Origin: an uncultured Atopobiaceae bacterium
Lineage (GTDB): Bacteria; Actinomycetota; Coriobacteriia; Coriobacteriales; Atopobiaceae
DNA length: 64,000 bases
Assembly (NCBI GenBank): GCA_944320975.1
Contig: CALUJM010000010.1
Location: 16,906 to 80,905, forward strand
Direction of reading: 5' to 3'
This document shows positions 21,670-30,785 of the stretch, piece by piece (within the stretch, counting starts at the first letter, position 1; the number at the start of each line of letters is the position of its first letter). The position numbers and the translations under genes are program-made. The notes beneath the pieces are model-generated. The model ran no database searches, had not been told where the DNA came from, and worked only from the letters and a program-made list of their open reading frames with translations.

Positions 21670-22353
21670 CTAATCGCGCTCGGGCTTGACGGCGAGCGAG
21701 ACGACAAGGGCGATCGCCGCGACGGCGACGAGCAGCATGGTCCCGGACTCGACGGTCACCCAGTTGACATTGCCCAGCACCATGAAGACCATGACGCCAA
21801 AGGCCGCGAGCACGAGGAGACCGAGCGGCATGGTGCCCCTCTTCCCCTTGGCGAGCACGGTGGCGACGCCAACGAGCACGAGCACGATGCCGACGGCCCA
21901 GGCCGCCGTGAAGGCCATGAAGAGGGCGTCCATGCCCTTGCTGCCGTCATAGCTGGCGAGGATCCTGCCCATGTCAGCAAGGGACCAGGCGCTGTAGGAG
22001 TCGGCGAGGGCGTAATTGCCGCTGCCGCCGCCAAGATACGAGTAAAGGCTGCTTCCGAGGCTCGTGAGGCCGGTGACCCAACCGTCGACGCTCAGGAGCG
22101 GCATGCACGAGGCGGCTGCCGCGACGACGCCTGCTACGGCGTTGACGATGCGGCCGACCTTCAGGCCGCCGCCCGTGTAGCCCGGGGCAACGGGGCCCGT
22201 GGGCTCTGAGAAATGGCTCCCGCCGGACGCGCGGTTTGACGCAGGTGACGGTCCGGGGGCAGGGGCGGCCGCCGGCGCCGAGATGGTGGCGCCGCACTTC
22301 GGGCAGAACTTGGAGGCGTCGGGAATCTGGTTGCCGCAGCTCGGGCAGAACAT
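21670..22353 (-). CDS. Zinc-ribbon membrane protein, four TM segments
   Basis: A 227-aa protein with one N-terminal zinc ribbon (MFCPSCGNQI, FCPKCG), a Pro/Ala/Ser linker and about four hydrophobic segments between residues 68 and 222. The segments are separated by a Gly/Ser-rich outer loop that contains YLGGGSGNYALADSYSAWSL. The function is not recognised. It converges on the kinase gene with 2 bp between the stops. A TTTGCGCAAA palindrome precedes its promoter. Confidence 0.75.
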   Translation of the reverse strand: MFCPSCGNQIPDASKFCPKCGATISAPAAAPAPGPSPASNRASGGSHFSEPTGPVAPGYTGGGLKVGRIVNAVAGVVAAAASCMPLLSVDGWVTGLTSLGSSLYSYLGGGSGNYALADSYSAWSLADMGRILASYDGSKGMDALFMAFTAAWAVGIVLVLVGVATVLAKGKRGTMPLGLLVLAAFGVMVFMVLGNVNWVTVESGTMLLVAVAAIALVVSLAVKPERD

Positions 22354-22375
22354 GGTGGCTCCAATCGATCGACTT

Positions 22376-22422
22376 CACACAGCCATAGTCTGCACCAACC
22401 GCGCGCTCAAACTTTGCGCAAA
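22376..22422 (-). promoter_or_regulatory. Promoter with TTTGCGCAAA palindrome for the zinc-ribbon gene
   Basis: On the minus strand, TTTGCGCAAA (22413-22422) is followed by a TTGAGC-like -35 and, 17 bp on, TATGGC, about 30 bp before the ATG. A longer version, ATTTGCGCAAAT, precedes the ferredoxin gene. Confidence 0.4.
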
Positions 22423-22538
22423 TTCCGCCAGCGCGGCGGTTGCTGCACATCGAGCCGGCTAAACAGCGAGGTCGCCAAGCGTGTACGTGTCGTCCGGGAG
22501 GAAGACGCCGGCCCCGTAACCGTGCGGTCACACGTGCG

Positions 22539-22547
22539 TGGTATCCT
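22539..22547 (+). promoter_or_regulatory. Extended -10 promoter for the aromatic cluster
   Basis: TGG-TATCCT lies 46 bp before the aroF start. There is no evident -35 and no leader peptide or attenuator that I can see. Confidence 0.45.
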
Positions 22548-22593
22548 CACACAGTTCTATCGGCAGCATCGCGCATGAGTACGGGAGACCCCC

Positions 22594-23619
22594 ATGATCG
22601 TTCTTGTCAAGGAGACGGCCTCGACCCAGCAGCTCGACCACTTCGTGCAGTGGATCGAGGACCGCGGCTTCAGGACGAACGTCTCCCAGGGAGACAACGA
22701 GACCATCGTCGGCATCATCGGCGACACCACCAAGATCGACCCGTTCATCCTCGAGAGCATGGATATCGTCGAGCGCGTCCAGCGCGTCTCGGAGCCCTTC
22801 AAGCTCGCCAACCGCAAGTTCCACCCGGAGGACACCGTCGTCGACTGCGGGCACGGGGTGCTCGTGGGCGGAGGCAATTTCCAGGTGATCGCCGGGCCCT
22901 GCTCGGTCGAGGGCGACAACCTCATCGAGATCGCCCGCGCGGTCAAGGCGGCCGGCGCCACCATGCTGCGCGGGGGCGCGTTCAAGCCCCGCACCTCGCC
23001 CTACGCCTACCAGGGCATGGGCGAGAAGGGCCTCGACCTGCTGATGGAGGCGTCCGCCGAGCTCGACATGCCCGTCGTGACCGAGGTCATGGACCCGCGC
23101 GACGTCCAGATGTTCGTCGACCGCGGCATCGACGTTCTGCAGATCGGCGCGCGCAACGCGCAGAACTTCGCCCTGCTCAAGGAGGTGGGCCAGACCCGCA
23201 CCCCGGTCTTGCTCAAGCGCGGCATGTCACAGACCATCGACGAGCTGGTCATGAGCGCCGAGTACGTCATGAGCGAGGGCAACGCCAACGTCATGCTCTG
23301 CGAGCGCGGCATCCGCACCTTCGAGACCCGCACTCGCAACACCTTCGACGTCAACGCGATCCCGGTCCTGCGCCACCTCACGCACCTGCCGGTCGTCGCC
23401 GACCCGAGCCACTCCACCGGCTACACGCGCTACGTGCGCTCGGCCGCCTACGCCGCCACCGCCGCGGGCGCTGACGCCCTCGAGATTGAGGTCCACGACT
23501 GTCCCTCCCAGGCCTGGTCGGACGGCGCCCAGGCCCTCACGCCGGAGCAGTTCGTCGACGCCATGCGCCGCATCTCCCTCATCCGCGACGCCGTCACGGC
23601 CCCGATCGAGGAGGCGTAG
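22594..23619 (+). CDS. aroF: DAHP synthase (class I beta), shikimate entry step
   Basis: A 341-aa 3-deoxy-D-arabino-heptulosonate-7-phosphate synthase joining PEP and erythrose-4-phosphate. The first 70 residues form the ferredoxin-like regulatory domain typical of the Thermotoga-type enzyme (MIVLVKETAS...). The barrel follows, with metal and substrate motifs VIAGPCSVE, LRGGAFKPRTSPYAYQG, IGARNAQNF and VVADPSHSTG. The N-terminal domain predicts feedback control by an aromatic amino acid. It is first in the aromatic run, and its end (GAGGAGGCG) supplies the ribosome site of tyrA. Confidence 0.96.
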   Translation: MIVLVKETASTQQLDHFVQWIEDRGFRTNVSQGDNETIVGIIGDTTKIDPFILESMDIVERVQRVSEPFKLANRKFHPEDTVVDCGHGVLVGGGNFQVIAGPCSVEGDNLIEIARAVKAAGATMLRGGAFKPRTSPYAYQGMGEKGLDLLMEASAELDMPVVTEVMDPRDVQMFVDRGIDVLQIGARNAQNFALLKEVGQTRTPVLLKRGMSQTIDELVMSAEYVMSEGNANVMLCERGIRTFETRTRNTFDVNAIPVLRHLTHLPVVADPSHSTGYTRYVRSAAYAATAAGADALEIEVHDCPSQAWSDGAQALTPEQFVDAMRRISLIRDAVTAPIEEA

Positions 23620-24516
23620 ATGGCAGACGAGAAGAGCCTCGAGAAGGACCTGAAGCCGTCGCCGACCTTCGTCCCCGGGCGCTGCGGCGTCGTGAGCCTC
23701 GGCCTTATGGGCGGCTCCTTCGCGAAGGCCTTCGCCTCGGCCGGCGCCGAGGTCTTCGCCTGGAACCGCACCCGGTCAACGCTTGAGCTCGCCATGATAG
23801 AGACCGTGGCCGGCGAGCTCGACGAGGAGACGATCCCCACCTGCGAGCTCATCGTCCTCGCGGGATACCCCGCATCCACCGTCGAGTGGCTCGAGCGCTA
23901 CGCGCGCCTCGTCTCCCCCGGCGCCATCGTCATCGACACCGTGGGCGTGAAGCGGGTCATCTGCGAGCGCTGCGAGGCCCTGTGCGAGGGGCTGCCGTTC
24001 ACCTTCGTGGGATGCCACCCCATGGCGGGCACGCAGTTCTCGGGCTTCGCCCACGCGCGCGCCACGATGTTCAAGGGCGCCCCGATGGTCGTGGTGCCGC
24101 CCAAGATGGAGGACCTCGCCCGAGCGACCGTGCTCGAGCGCCTGAAGGAGCTGCTCGCCCCCTGCGGCTTCGGCAGCTTCACGCTCGCGACCGCCGAGGA
24201 GCACGACCGCGTCATCGCCTACACCTCGCAGCTCGCGCACGTCGTCTCCAACGCCTACGTCAAGAGCCCGACGGCCCGCAGCCACAAGGGCTTCTCGGCG
24301 GGCTCCTACAAGGACCTCACCCGCGTGGCGCGCCTCAACGCCCCCATGTGGACCGAGCTCTTCCTCGACAATGCCGACAACCTGAGCGCTGAGCTCGGCT
24401 GCGTCATCGAGAGCCTCCAGGCGTACAAGGACGCGATCGACGCGGGCGACGCCGAGCGGCTCGAGGGGCTTCTCGCCGAGGGCGACCGCATCAAGAGGGA
24501 GGTCGAGGGCAGATGA
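23620..24516 (+). CDS. tyrA: Prephenate dehydrogenase
   Basis: A 298-aa NAD(P)-dependent prephenate dehydrogenase of the tyrosine branch. The dinucleotide fold begins VVSLGLMGGSFAKA (about residue 23). The catalytic region has FVGCHPMAGTQFSGFAHA and the C-terminal helical domain FSAGSYKDLTRVA. There is no chorismate mutase or ACT domain. The ATG directly abuts the aroF stop, and its own end overlaps aroB by ATGA. Residues 8-10 (Glu-Lys-Asp) carry the CGAGAAGGAC oligomer. Confidence 0.93.
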   Translation: MADEKSLEKDLKPSPTFVPGRCGVVSLGLMGGSFAKAFASAGAEVFAWNRTRSTLELAMIETVAGELDEETIPTCELIVLAGYPASTVEWLERYARLVSPGAIVIDTVGVKRVICERCEALCEGLPFTFVGCHPMAGTQFSGFAHARATMFKGAPMVVVPPKMEDLARATVLERLKELLAPCGFGSFTLATAEEHDRVIAYTSQLAHVVSNAYVKSPTARSHKGFSAGSYKDLTRVARLNAPMWTELFLDNADNLSAELGCVIESLQAYKDAIDAGDAERLEGLLAEGDRIKREVEGR

Positions 24517-25625
24517 GCGAGAAGGACCTCGCGCCGCAGGCCCGCACGGTGCGCGTGAGCGCCGCCTCGCGCTCCTACGACGTCCACGTCGGGGCGGGCG
24601 TGCTCGCGCGCACCGGCGGGATCGCGCGCGCCGCCGCAGGGGGCGGGCGCTGCTGCGTGATCACGGAGACGAATGTCGGGCCCCTCTACGCCGACGTCGT
24701 CGAGTCGTCCATCGAGGCGGCCGGCTACGACGTCGCGCCCCGCCTCGTCTTCCCGGCCGGGGAGCCGAACAAGACCCTCGACACGCTCGGATGCCTTCTC
24801 GAGGGGCTCGCGGAGCGCGGCCTCACGCGCGACGACGCGGTCGTGGCGCTCGGCGGTGGGGTGACCGGGGACATGGGCGGGCTCGCCGCGGCGCTCTACC
24901 TCAGGGGCTGCAGGGTCGTCCAGGTGCCGACCTCGCTGCTGGCGATGGTGGACTCCTCGGTCGGGGGCAAGACCGCCGTCGACATCGCGGCCGGCAAGAA
25001 CCTCGTGGGCGCCTTCTGGCAGCCGAGCGCCGTCGTCGCAGACGTGCGCTGCCTCGAGACGGTCCCGCGCGACCTGCTCGTCGACTCGGTGGGCGAGGTC
25101 GTGAAGCACGCCGTGCTCGCCGACCCGGCGATGCTCGACGGCCTCGCGGCAGCGCCCTTGGTGGGCGGGAGCCTCGACGAGGAGCGCCTCGTCGACGTCG
25201 TCACGAGAAACGTCGAGATCAAACGAGACGTCGTCGACGCGGACGAGAGGGAGCGCGGGCTTCGGCAGACGCTCAACCTCGGGCACACCGTCGGTCACGC
25301 CGTCGAGGCGGCGAGCGGCTTCTCTCTCGGCCACGGATCGTGCGTCGCCATCGGCCTCTGCACGGTCGCGCGCGCGAGCGCGGCGCTTGGATGGTGCTCG
25401 GACGAGACCGCCGCGCGCATCGTCGGCTGCGTCGCCGCCCAGGGGCTCCCGACGTCCACCGACCTTGGGGCCGAGGAACTCATGGGTTACGTCGCCCACG
25501 ACAAGAAGCGCCACGGCGACGGCGTCAACGTCGTGGTTCCGGAGCGCGTCGGCTCGGTCGCGGTGCGCCGCGTCACGCTCGGCGAGCTGGCCGAGCTGAT
25601 CGAACTCGGCAGAGAGGGGGCGTGA
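24513..25625 (+). CDS. aroB: 3-dehydroquinate synthase
   Basis: A 370-aa NAD- and Zn-dependent enzyme converting DAHP to 3-dehydroquinate. Motifs: FPAGEPNKTL, VALGGGVTGDMGGLAAALYL, the phosphate loop PTSLLAMVDSSVGGKTAVD, and the zinc ligands E in DSVGEVVKH and H in LNLGHTVGHAVE. It overlaps tyrA by 4 bp and is followed within 1 bp by the GTG of aroA. The N-terminus MSEKD carries the recurring oligomer. Confidence 0.96.
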   Translation: MSEKDLAPQARTVRVSAASRSYDVHVGAGVLARTGGIARAAAGGGRCCVITETNVGPLYADVVESSIEAAGYDVAPRLVFPAGEPNKTLDTLGCLLEGLAERGLTRDDAVVALGGGVTGDMGGLAAALYLRGCRVVQVPTSLLAMVDSSVGGKTAVDIAAGKNLVGAFWQPSAVVADVRCLETVPRDLLVDSVGEVVKHAVLADPAMLDGLAAAPLVGGSLDEERLVDVVTRNVEIKRDVVDADERERGLRQTLNLGHTVGHAVEAASGFSLGHGSCVAIGLCTVARASAALGWCSDETAARIVGCVAAQGLPTSTDLGAEELMGYVAHDKKRHGDGVNVVVPERVGSVAVRRVTLGELAELIELGREGA

Positions 25626-25626
25626 G

Positions 25627-26943
25627 GTGGACGTCATCGTCGAGCCGTCGGCGCTCACCGGGGAGGTCGCGGCGCCGTCATCCAAGTCGGAGGCGCACCG
25701 CCTGCTGATCTGCGCCGCCTTCGCCCCCGGAATCACCGATATCGACTGCACGACGAGCTCGGATGACATCGAGGCGACGATCGGGTGCCTCGAGTCGCTC
25801 GGGGCGCAGGTCACCCGCACCCGCCGGGGCTTCAGGGTGAGACCCGTCCGGGGGACCTCGGCGACGGACAACCTCCCCGAGCCCGTCCGGGGCGCGGAGC
25901 TCGACTGCCGGGAGTCGGGCTCGACGCTGCGATTCCTGCTGCCCGTCGTGGCGGCGCTCGGCTGCGGCGCCAGCCTCTCGATGGGCGGCCGCCTCCCGGA
26001 GCGCCCGCTCTCCCCGCTCTACGAGGAGCTCGTCGCGCACGGGGCCGAGCTCGGACCGCAGGGGTCCTCTCCGCTCGCGGTGTCGGGGCGCCTGCGCGCC
26101 GGGCGCTTCTCGCTTCCCGGCGACATCTCGTCCCAGTACGTGAGCGGGCTTCTTATGGCGGCGCCGCTGCTCGGGGCTCCCGTAGAGGTGCTGGTGGCCG
26201 AGCCGGTCGAGTCCCGCCCCTACATCGACCTCACGATACGCGCGCTCGCCCGCTTCGGCGTGAGCGTCTCCGAGACCGCCGCGCGGACCGAGGACGGCCG
26301 CCCCGCGCGCTCGTTCGTCGTCGCCCCGGGAGGGCTCAGCTCGCCCGGCGAGGTGGGCGTCGGGGGCGACTGGTCCGGCGCCGCATTCTGGCTCGCAGCG
26401 GGCGCGCTCGGCGACGAGGGCGTCGCCGTGCGCGGACTCGATATGGCGAGCTCGCAGGGCGACCGGCAGGTTCTCGCGGCGCTCGCCCTGCTGGGCGCGC
26501 GCGTGCTGCGCAGGCCCGACGGCGCTGCGTGCGCGCGGGACGCGCTGCGCGGCCGCACGATTTCCGTCGAGAGCTGTCCCGACCTCGTCCCGCCGCTCGC
26601 CGCCGTGGCCGCGCTCGCCGAGGGGGTCACGCGCATCACCGGCGCGGCGCGGCTGCGCCTCAAGGAGTCCGACCGCCTCGCCACCGTATCGGACGCGATC
26701 GTCGCGCTCGGCGGGCGCGCCCGCATCGAAGGCGACGACCTCGTGATCGAGGGGGTCGACGAGCTGAGCGGGGGCACGGTCGACGCCGCGGGAGACCACC
26801 GCATCGCCATGATGGCCGCCGTCCTCGCCGCGCGCTGCGCGGGGCCCTCGACCATTCTCGGCGCCGACTGCGTCTCAAAATCCTATCCCGCCTTCTTCGA
26901 CGACCTCGTCTCGCTCGGGGGCGTCTGCAGAGAGGAGAGCTGA
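25627..26943 (+). CDS. aroA: EPSP synthase
   Basis: A 438-aa 3-phosphoshikimate 1-carboxyvinyltransferase. It starts at GTG, just after the aroB stop. Conserved motifs: PSSKSEAHRLL (PEP and shikimate phosphate), ESGSTLRFLLP (an S-T-L variant of NAGTAxR), GDISSQYVSGLLMA, LRLKESDRL and DHRIAMM. The 'NAGTA' loop, read here as ESGSTLR, places it among the divergent class II-like enzymes. It overlaps aroC by the TGATG junction. Confidence 0.94.
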   Translation: MDVIVEPSALTGEVAAPSSKSEAHRLLICAAFAPGITDIDCTTSSDDIEATIGCLESLGAQVTRTRRGFRVRPVRGTSATDNLPEPVRGAELDCRESGSTLRFLLPVVAALGCGASLSMGGRLPERPLSPLYEELVAHGAELGPQGSSPLAVSGRLRAGRFSLPGDISSQYVSGLLMAAPLLGAPVEVLVAEPVESRPYIDLTIRALARFGVSVSETAARTEDGRPARSFVVAPGGLSSPGEVGVGGDWSGAAFWLAAGALGDEGVAVRGLDMASSQGDRQVLAALALLGARVLRRPDGAACARDALRGRTISVESCPDLVPPLAAVAALAEGVTRITGAARLRLKESDRLATVSDAIVALGGRARIEGDDLVIEGVDELSGGTVDAAGDHRIAMMAAVLAARCAGPSTILGADCVSKSYPAFFDDLVSLGGVCREES

Positions 26944-28058
26944 TGCCCTCATCGCTTGGCACCGCGCTCAGGGTGAGCGTGTTCGGACAGTCGCACTCCC
27001 CCGCCGTCGGCTGCGTCGTCGAGGGCCTTCCCGCGGGGATGCGCGTCGACCTCGATGAGCTCGCCGCCTTCGTCGCGCGGCGCGCCCCCGGGCGCGACCC
27101 GTGGTCGACCCCCCGGAAGGAGCCTGACGTGCCGAGGATCGTATCGGGGCTCAACCCCGACGGCGAGACCTGCGGGGCGCCGCTCGCGGCGATCATCGAG
27201 AACACCAACACGCGCTCGGTCGACTACGCCAACATCACCGGCGTCCCCCGTCCCGGCCACGCCGACTTCGCCGCATGGGCCAAATGGCACGGCGCGCAGG
27301 ACGTTCCCGGCGGCGGGCACTTCTCGGGCCGCCTCACGGGGCCGCTGTGCGTCGCTGGCGGCATCGCACTGCAGTGGCTGCGCTCGCAGGACGTGAGCGT
27401 CCGCGCGCACGTGTGCGAGCTCGCGGGCATCGCCGACGAGCCCTTCCGCGCCTACGACAACTCCCCCGAGGGGGCCCGGGTCCTTGCCGGCCAGATGGCG
27501 AGCCTCGCCGACGGCAGGCGCGTCCCGACCCTCGACCAGGCCGCCGGCGAGCGCATGGTCGAGGCCGTCATGGACGCCCGCTCGCGCAAGGACACCGTCG
27601 GCGGCGTCGTCGAGTGCGTCGCCTGCGGCATGCCGGCCGGCACCGGCTCGCCGATGTTCGACGGCATCGAGAACGTGATGGCTCGCGCCCTCTTTGGGAT
27701 TCCCGCCGTCAAGGGCGTCGAGTTCGGTCGCGGGTTCGAGGTCGCGCGCATGACGGGGACACAGAACAACGACCCCTACGAGGTGCGCGACGGCGCCTGC
27801 GTGCCGGCGACCAACAACGCCGGCGGCATCCTCGGCGGCATCACGACGGGGGCGCCGGTCCTCGTGCGCTGTGCGATCAAGCCCATCTCGAGCGTGATGG
27901 TGGAGCAGGACTCGGTTGACCTCGACCGCATGGAGCCCGCCCGCCTCAAGGTGCACGGCCGCCACGACACGACCGCGGTCCTGCGCGCCGTCCCCGTGGT
28001 CGAGGCCGTCTGCGCCCTCGCCCTCGCCGACGCCCTCCTCGCCTGGCCGGCTGAGTAA
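26943..28058 (+). CDS. aroC: Chorismate synthase
   Basis: A 371-aa FMN-dependent enzyme of the last common step. It starts at the ATG overlapping the aroA stop. Motifs: GQSHSPAVGCVVEGLPAG (first His), RPGHADFAAWAKW, QDVPGGGHFSGRLT, and NNAGGILGGITTGAPV. A pair of oppositely oriented hairpin repeats separates it from pheA. Confidence 0.96.
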   Translation: MPSSLGTALRVSVFGQSHSPAVGCVVEGLPAGMRVDLDELAAFVARRAPGRDPWSTPRKEPDVPRIVSGLNPDGETCGAPLAAIIENTNTRSVDYANITGVPRPGHADFAAWAKWHGAQDVPGGGHFSGRLTGPLCVAGGIALQWLRSQDVSVRAHVCELAGIADEPFRAYDNSPEGARVLAGQMASLADGRRVPTLDQAAGERMVEAVMDARSRKDTVGGVVECVACGMPAGTGSPMFDGIENVMARALFGIPAVKGVEFGRGFEVARMTGTQNNDPYEVRDGACVPATNNAGGILGGITTGAPVLVRCAIKPISSVMVEQDSVDLDRMEPARLKVHGRHDTTAVLRAVPVVEAVCALALADALLAWPAE

Positions 28059-28067
28059 CCAACCTGA

Positions 28068-28159
28068 GGCCTCCGGCGCATGAGGTCCGGCGCTCGGACA
28101 GTCCTCGCCTCGCTGCGCTCGGCTGCGGAACTCGCGGCGGACCTCATGCGCCGGAGGCC
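28068..28159. repeat. GGACAGTCC two-stem hairpin element, copy 1
   Basis: The outer arms are a perfect 22-bp inverted repeat (28068-28089 with 28138-28159). Inside are the box CGCTCGGACAGTCCTCG, a variable imperfect inner stem, and the box CTGCGGAACTCGCGG. It lies 10 bp past the aroC stop and may also serve as a terminator. Confidence 0.85.
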
Positions 28160-28201
28160 CAGGCAGGTTTCCTCTATCAGGGTGGGCGATGGCGTTCCGG
28201 G

Positions 28202-28287
28202 GCCCGGCGGCAAAGGTCCGCCGCGAGTTCCGCAGCCGCGTCCTTTGCGGCGAGGACTGTCCGAGCGCCGGACCTTTGCCGCCGGGC
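28202..28287. repeat. GGACAGTCC two-stem hairpin element, copy 2 (inverted)
   Basis: Same architecture in the opposite orientation to copy 1. The outer arms are a perfect 19-bp inverted repeat of different sequence (contains GGCGGCAAAGG), and the inner stem is GCCGC/GCGGC. Both conserved boxes are present as reverse complements. Confidence 0.85.
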
Positions 28288-28336
28288 GTGCGAGGGAATG
28301 CGGGCGCAACGATTGACGACTATGAAGGAGGATTGC

Positions 28337-29488
28337 ATGGCTGAGCTCTCGGAGCTGAGGCTGGAGATTGATAGGATCGACCGGGAGATCTTCGAGCTGT
28401 TCTCGGAGCGGGCGAAGGTCGCCGAAGGGGTGGCGGAGTACAAGCGCGAGCACGGGATGCGCGTCTTCGACCCGGCGCGCGAGCGCGCGAAGGTCGCGGC
28501 TGCGGCCGATGCCGCGCCTGAGGACCTGGCCACCTACGCGCAGGTCCTGATGGAGCTCCTCATGGAGGCGTCGCGCTCGCGGCAGCACGCCCTTCTCGGC
28601 GACGCGTCCGACGACCGCACGCTCGCCCGCATCAACGCCGCGCGCGAGTCCACGCCCGAGTTCTTCCCGCGCTCCGCGCACGTGAGCTGCCAGGGCGTCG
28701 AGGGCGCCTACTCGCAGATCGCGGCCGAGAAGATCTTCCGCAGGCCCACGATCGGCTACTCCCCCACCTTCGACGGCGTCTTCAGGACCGTGGAGCAGGG
28801 GCTTGCGGACTACGGCGTCCTCCCGCTGGAAAACTCGACCGCAGGCTCGGTCAACCAGGTCTTCGACCTGATGATGGAGCACTCCTTCTACGTCGTGCGG
28901 ACCACGCGCGTGAAGGTCGACCACAGCCTGCTTGCGCTCCCCGGCGCCGAGCTCTCCGGCATCCGCGACATCTACAGCCACCAGCAGGCCATCAGCCAGT
29001 GCGCCGAGTTCCTCTCGGGCCTCCCCGACGTGCGCGTGCACGTATGCGAGAACACCGCCGCGGCCGCCCGCAGCGTCGCCGAGTCGGGGCGCACCGACGT
29101 CGCCGCGCTCGCCTCCCATGCCTGCGCCGCCCTTTACGGCCTGACCGCACTCTCCTCGGGCGTGCAGGACCGTGACAACAACTACACCCGTTTCGCCTGC
29201 ATCTCGCGCAACCTCGAGGTGTACCCCGGCGCCGACCGCGCCTCCTTCATGGCGGTGCTCCCGCACCGGCCGGGCGCCCTCTACAAGCTGCTCGCGAAGT
29301 TCTATGCGCTCGACGTCAACCTCCTCAAGCTCGAGAGCCGGCCCATCCCCGAGCGCGACTTCGAATTCATGTTCTACTTCGACGTTGAGTGCCCCGCCGC
29401 TTCGCCGGAGTTCGCCTCGCTCGTCACAACGCTCGGCGGCCTCTGCCAGGAGCTCCGCTTCCTGGGAAGCTACTCGGAGGTGCTCTAA
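28337..29488 (+). CDS. pheA: Bifunctional chorismate mutase / prephenate dehydratase
   Basis: A 383-aa protein; the ATG of MAELSELRLE has GGAGG 6 nt upstream. Residues 1-85 are an AroQ-class chorismate mutase (LRLEIDRIDREIFELFSERA). Residues about 105-285 are the prephenate dehydratase (GVEGAYSQIAAEKIF, GVLPLENSTAGSVNQVFDLM, DNNYTRFACISR). An ACT domain (about 295-375; PHRPGALYKLLAKFYALDVN, LESRPIPERDFEFMFYFD) predicts phenylalanine feedback. Confidence 0.95.
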   Translation: MAELSELRLEIDRIDREIFELFSERAKVAEGVAEYKREHGMRVFDPARERAKVAAAADAAPEDLATYAQVLMELLMEASRSRQHALLGDASDDRTLARINAARESTPEFFPRSAHVSCQGVEGAYSQIAAEKIFRRPTIGYSPTFDGVFRTVEQGLADYGVLPLENSTAGSVNQVFDLMMEHSFYVVRTTRVKVDHSLLALPGAELSGIRDIYSHQQAISQCAEFLSGLPDVRVHVCENTAAAARSVAESGRTDVAALASHACAALYGLTALSSGVQDRDNNYTRFACISRNLEVYPGADRASFMAVLPHRPGALYKLLAKFYALDVNLLKLESRPIPERDFEFMFYFDVECPAASPEFASLVTTLGGLCQELRFLGSYSEVL

Positions 29489-29489
29489 G

Positions 29490-30785
29490 GTGGCGGCCGG
29501 CGAGAAGAACGCGGCGCCCGCCGCCCCGTACGGACTGGTGGGCCACCCCCTCGGGCACAGCTGGTCGCCCCTGATCCACGAGCGCCTCGGGTCTGCGCCC
29601 TACGCCCTGCACGACCTCGACGCGGACGAGGCCCGCGAGTTCATCGCGCTCGGTCAGTGGAGGGGCCTCAATGTGACGATCCCCCACAAGCGGCTCGCCG
29701 CCGAGCTCGCCGACGTGCGCTCGCCCGCTGTGGGACGGCTCGGGGCTGCCAACGCGCTCGTGAGGGATGATGACGGCCGCATCGTCGCGGAGAACACCGA
29801 CGTCCTGGGGTTTGCCTGGATGCTCTCCCGGTTCTGCCGTGAGCGCCTCGGGAGCTCCCCGCGCGATCTGCTCGAGGGTCGCGAGGCGCTCGTCCTGGGG
29901 AGCGGCGGCGCATCGGCGGCGGTCCGGGACGCACTGGAAAACGTCGCCGGCGCCCGCGTCGGCATCATCTCCCGTACTGGGGACGACACCTACGAGACGC
30001 TCGTCGAGCGCCACCGCGACGCCGTCCTTCTCGTCAACACCACGCCGGTCGGCATGTTCCCCCGCTGCCCGCAGTCCCCGGTGCCGGAACAGGACCTCGC
30101 CGAGTTGCCGCGGCTTCGGGGAGTGCTCGACGTCGTCTACAACCCGGAGCGCACGGGAATCTGCCTCGCGGCCGAGCGCCTGGGCATCCCCTGCGAGTCC
30201 GGCCTCGCGATGCTCGTCGCCCAGGCGCTCTACGCGAGCGAGCTCTTCCAGGGGCGCGACCTCGACGACTCCCTCGTGGCCGATGTCGAGCGCGCCATCA
30301 GGGCTCAGACGGGCAACGTCGTCCTCATCGGGATGCCCGGCGCGGGCAAATCCAGCTGCGGGCGGAGCCTCGCGCACGCCCTCGGGCGGCCCTTCGTCGA
30401 CATCGACGACGCCATCGAGGCCGAGCAGGGCCGCGGACCCGCCCAGATCATCCTCGAGGACGGCGAGGACGCCTTCCGCGCGATCGAGACGGAGGCGACG
30501 GCTCGCTACGGGGCGCGCTCCGGGCTGGTTATAGCCTGCGGCGGCGGCGTCGTCACGCGTCCGGAGAACTACGACCTGCTGCACCAGAACGGCACGATCG
30601 TCCTTCTCGACCGCCCGCTCTCCGAGCTCAGCTCCGAAGGGCGCCCCGTCTCGCAGTCGCGCGGCATCGAGCGCGTCGCCGCCGAGCGCATGGGACTCTA
30701 CCGTTCGTGGGCAGACGTCACGCTGCCCTGCACGGGCTCCGCCTCCGGGGACGCCGAGAAGATCCGCGCGCTTCTCGGCCTCTAG
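29490..30785 (+). CDS. aroE: Fused shikimate dehydrogenase - shikimate kinase
   Basis: A 431-aa fusion. The GTG start lies 1 bp after the pheA stop, with GGAGG inside the end of pheA. Residues 11-270 are AroE: GLVGHPLGHSWSPLIH, catalytic K67 in NVTIPHKRLA, D104 in ENTDVLGF, and LGSGGASAAV for NADP. Residues 275-431 are AroK: P-loop GMPGAGKSS (281-289), FVDIDDAIE and VIACGGGVVTRPEN. The two enzymes act in succession, so the fusion couples dehydroshikimate reduction to shikimate phosphorylation. The link is short, with no stop between the parts. Confidence 0.94.
   Translation: MAAGEKNAAPAAPYGLVGHPLGHSWSPLIHERLGSAPYALHDLDADEAREFIALGQWRGLNVTIPHKRLAAELADVRSPAVGRLGAANALVRDDDGRIVAENTDVLGFAWMLSRFCRERLGSSPRDLLEGREALVLGSGGASAAVRDALENVAGARVGIISRTGDDTYETLVERHRDAVLLVNTTPVGMFPRCPQSPVPEQDLAELPRLRGVLDVVYNPERTGICLAAERLGIPCESGLAMLVAQALYASELFQGRDLDDSLVADVERAIRAQTGNVVLIGMPGAGKSSCGRSLAHALGRPFVDIDDAIEAEQGRGPAQIILEDGEDAFRAIETEATARYGARSGLVIACGGGVVTRPENYDLLHQNGTIVLLDRPLSELSSEGRPVSQSRGIERVAAERMGLYRSWADVTLPCTGSASGDAEKIRALLGL

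Noticed and set aside
28059..28336. Insertion sequence or transposon between aroC and pheA
   Set aside because: There is no transposase, and the inverted repeats are contiguous hairpins under 100 bp rather than ends of a longer element.
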